DNA of 7,365 bases from JBNJEM01 sp051745935. Lineage in GTDB: Bacteria; Planctomycetota; Planctomycetia; Pirellulales; Pirellulaceae. Under the pieces are notes generated by a model. The model was not told where the DNA came from and searched no databases. It saw only the letters and a program-made list of their open reading frames with translations. How positions within the stretch are numbered: position 1 is the first letter of the stretch; each line of letters opens with the position of its first letter. The position numbers and the translations under genes were made by a program. The stretch covers positions 1 through 7,365 of the forward strand of contig JBNJEM010000400.1 in NCBI GenBank assembly GCA_051745935.1. Reading direction: 5' to 3'. This document shows, piece after piece, positions 6,051 through 7,365 of this stretch.

Positions 6051-6087
6051 GCACCGTCCTGTCCCTTAAGGCAGGGCGGTGCTTTTT
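6051..6087 (+). terminator. Intrinsic (Rho-independent) terminator
   Basis: GCACCG (6051-6056) pairs with CGGTGC (6077-6082), with a second helix CCTG/CAGG inside it, and TTTTT (6083-6087) follows immediately. It lies 30 bp after the stop of the Skp-like gene and ends the block of three exported proteins. Confidence 0.88.
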
Positions 6088-6348
6088 CGTTTGAGGGAAA
6101 AAGGCGTCGGTGACATGTCAAAGAACTGAGCGTTGATCATAGCGAAGGAAACGGCCGAGCGCGAAAGGAGGCCGCACCGCCGCCGGCCGGGCGGTCCACG
6201 CTGGGATGGCGACCGGCCGCGGAAACGGCGAGAAAAGGGGGGAGGCTTCGGGCCTGCGGCAATGGGGCGACGATCAATCCGAGGGGCCCGGAGCGGTCGG
6301 TAGAGAAGGAATCCGTCCGCGTTTGGGGGGTCGCCCCAAGATGGCACG

Positions 6349-6386
6349 CCCGAGACCACCGCCCGGACTGCCCTTACAGTCTCGGG
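6349..6386 (+). other. Mutually exclusive inverted repeats
   Basis: CCCGAGAC (6349-6356) can pair with GTCTCGGG (6379-6386). The inner GACTG (6366-6370) can instead pair with CAGTC (6377-6381), using part of the same right arm. The two folds exclude each other, as in a switch or attenuator, but no downstream gene within 500 bp would obviously be controlled. Confidence 0.35.
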
Positions 6387-6465
6387 TGAACGAGCATCGA
6401 ATTCATGTCCCTATCGAAATCAAAAACACCTCAGAAGAATTCGTCATAGAGCCTTAGGCCGTGAG

Positions 6466-6492
6466 ATGCGCGCACGGCGCTCGCATGTTTTT
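6466..6492 (+). terminator. Weak terminator-like hairpin
   Basis: ATGCG (6466-6470) pairs with CGCAT (6482-6486); the loop contains a further GCGC/GCGC possibility; G and then TTTTT (6488-6492) follow. It could end a transcript crossing 6100-6465, but none is established. Confidence 0.35.
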
Positions 6493-6504
6493 CTGCACGG
6501 ATGT

Positions 6505-6513
6505 TGGTATACT
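6505..6513 (+). promoter_or_regulatory. Extended -10 promoter-like element
   Basis: TGGTATACT is a TG-N extension plus a -10 hexamer matching TATAAT at five of six positions. No good -35 hexamer lies 16-18 bp upstream, which is usual for extended -10 promoters. The predicted start is near 6520, ahead of a hairpin-rich stretch and 450 bp before the oxidoreductase gene. Confidence 0.35.
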
Positions 6514-6680
6514 TAATAGCAAGCAGGTAGTAAGAAGGAGCCGCCCAGCCGACTTAGCCGGTTCGGCGGGATGTTCAAGTAAGCGTGGGTTACACGCATA
6601 AATGAAGCGCAGTAAAGAACTTGAGTTCCACTTTGGAACTGCACGCACGCGAGTGGAAGGCGTGTGGCAAGAGCGCGATG

Positions 6681-6701
6681 AAAGGGGCAGCGACCCCTTT
6701 T
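6681..6701 (+). terminator. Perfect 7-bp stem with short T-run, terminator-like
   Basis: AAAGGGG (6681-6687) and CCCCTTT (6694-6700) flank a 6-nt loop, and one further T gives TTTT. The stem is nearly symmetric with A/T flanks and might act on both strands. The short stem and T-run make efficiency doubtful. Confidence 0.4.
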
Positions 6702-6902
6702 GGGCTCCTGTAAATTAAAACATCGCTCGCGCGATGGCGCTGATTGTATGCGCTGATCTCTTTGGTTGTGGCCGAGTAACGCGAGGGCACGTTGGGGTTT
6801 ACTACCGTAATTCGCCTGGCCATTGGGTTGTCGGCAACGGCAAAGCGTGCCCGCCGCGCAGGTTCCAACGTGGCGCGCAAGGCTATTGTAACTCGGCTTG
6901 CC

Positions 6903-6932
6903 CGTTTTCCCCCGGTTTTGCACCGGGAAACG
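6903..6932 (+). other. Bulged hairpin in the leader of the oxidoreductase gene
   Basis: CGTTT+CCCGG (6903-6915, with a TCC bulge) pairs with CCGGG+AAACG (6923-6932) around a 7-nt loop. It ends 26 nt before the Shine-Dalgarno of the next gene, so it would be part of the mRNA leader if transcription starts upstream. Confidence 0.4.
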
Positions 6933-6972
6933 GAAGAGGCTTGGAATCCCTGTCAGTTGGAGGAAACGGGCT

Positions 6973-7365
6973 ATGAAACAGATGAAACGTCGTGATTTTA
7001 TCAAGGGAGTCGTGGCTGCGTCGACCGTGGCCGCCGCGCCGTTCAACATTCTCAAGGCCGGGGAGGCGCCGAACAGCAAGCTGAACCTGGTCGGCATCGG
7101 CATCGGCAGCCAGGGTTCGGGCGATCTGAGCCACTTGGCGACCAGCCACAACGTTATCGGCATTGCCGACGCCGATCCCGAGGGCAGACACCGCAAGTGC
7201 ATAGCGTCCTACGATAATCTGCAGGGCATCAAGACCTGGACCGACTATCGCAAGATGTTTGACGATATCGGCGACGATATCGACGGCGTCTACACCGCGA
7301 CGCCCGATCACGCTCGCTTCGCCGTCTCGATGTTCGTGCTGGGACACGGCGTCCCTCTTTACGCT
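6973..7365 (+). CDS. Tat-exported Gfo/Idh/MocA-family oxidoreductase (N-terminal part, cut by window end)
   Basis: The visible 131 residues begin with a twin-arginine signal (MKQMKRRDFIKG, then a mild hydrophobic stretch AAS..AAAP) that directs folded export. A Rossmann dinucleotide-binding domain follows: the Gly-rich loop VGIGIGSQGSGDL (40-52), the acidic end of the second strand IADAD (64-68), and the family signature VYTATPDHARFAV (106-118) with GVPLYA (126-131) where the family continues to a catalytic EKP just beyond the window. Gfo/Idh/MocA enzymes oxidise or reduce sugars, inositols and related compounds with NAD(P); exported members are abundant in planctomycetes. The ATG at 6973 has GGAGGAAA (6959-6966) 6 nt away. 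A second ATG (6982) would still leave the RR pair. About two thirds of the gene lies outside, so the substrate cannot be judged. It is separated by about 950 bp from the preceding gene and is not clearly part of its operon. Confidence 0.95.
   Translation, partial: MKQMKRRDFIKGVVAASTVAAAPFNILKAGEAPNSKLNLVGIGIGSQGSGDLSHLATSHNVIGIADADPEGRHRKCIASYDNLQGIKTWTDYRKMFDDIGDDIDGVYTATPDHARFAVSMFVLGHGVPLYA

Larger units (their letters stand above)
6088..6972. other. Intergenic stretch without a supported gene, rich in inverted repeats
   Basis: No open frame here combines a ribosome binding site with recognisable protein content; a GC-rich 83-codon frame at 6206-6457 reads as low-complexity Arg/Gly/Pro. 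Visible inverted repeats include TTGGGG/CCCCAA (6323-6339), CCCGAGAC/GTCTCGGG (6349-6386), ATGCG/CGCAT with T5 (6466-6492), AGTTCCA/TGGAACT (6624-6640), AAAGGGG/CCCCTTT (6681-6700), CATCGC/GCGATG (6721-6736) and a bulged stem at 6903-6932. I recognise no RNase P, SRP, tmRNA, tRNA or known riboswitch core. Confidence 0.6.

Noticed and set aside
6206..6457. 83-codon plus-strand frame
   Set aside because: It is low-complexity Gly/Arg/Pro, has no Shine-Dalgarno, and coincides with inverted repeats more consistent with noncoding sequence.
6734..6976. 80-codon frame whose stop overlaps the oxidoreductase ATG
   Set aside because: The ATGA overlap is suggestive of coupling, but the translation has no domain and the region holds hairpins and the Shine-Dalgarno of the next gene.
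6513..7202. 229-codon minus-strand frame across the intergenic gap and into the oxidoreductase gene
   Set aside because: It overlaps the start of a clear Gfo/Idh/MocA gene antisense, and its translation shows no family or sensible signal.

Overview
The window looks like chromosomal DNA of a high-GC, Gram-negative-type bacterium, most plausibly a planctomycete or close relative. This is an inference from gene style: a Tat-exported Gfo/Idh/MocA oxidoreductase, small low-complexity lipoproteins, a Skp/OmpH-like envelope protein and long intergenic gaps. No rRNA, tRNA or other taxonomic marker is visible.

Layout. Positions 1-166 hold two copies of a 64-bp direct repeat with a 102-bp period, running off the left edge. 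A 252-aa TPR protein lies on the minus strand (208-966). About 1.3 kb follows (967-2306) with no convincing gene, only a possible decayed small-protein fragment near 1462-1617. The right end of this gap has a strong sigma-54-type -24/-12 match (2220-2236), with an inverted repeat about 130-155 bp upstream of the implied start site. It leads into a two-gene operon: a stand-alone CheY-like receiver (2307-2804) overlapping by 4 bp a full phosphotransferase-system Enzyme I (2801-4480). No HPr or EII gene is adjacent, so the pair looks regulatory rather than sugar-transporting.

Next come three plus-strand exported proteins. They are a lipoprotein with a collagen-like Gly-X-Y tail (4629-4955), a short second lipoprotein (5110-5391, start uncertain), and a 180-aa Skp/OmpH-like protein with an N-terminal signal/anchor (5478-6020). 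A good intrinsic terminator at 6051-6087 closes this block. The following gap of about 0.9 kb (6088-6972) has no supported gene but several inverted repeats, including an extended -10 promoter-like element (6505-6513) followed by a hairpin-rich stretch ending at a terminator-like stem (6681-6701). The window ends inside the Tat-exported oxidoreductase gene (6973-7365+).

How the genes fit together: the receiver/Enzyme I pair and its sigma-54-type promoter recall the PTS-Ntr theme, phosphorelay signalling associated with sigma-54 genes. The three downstream exported proteins look like envelope components. Nothing in the sequence proves the two groups are functionally linked. I see no CRISPR array, transposase or phage gene.
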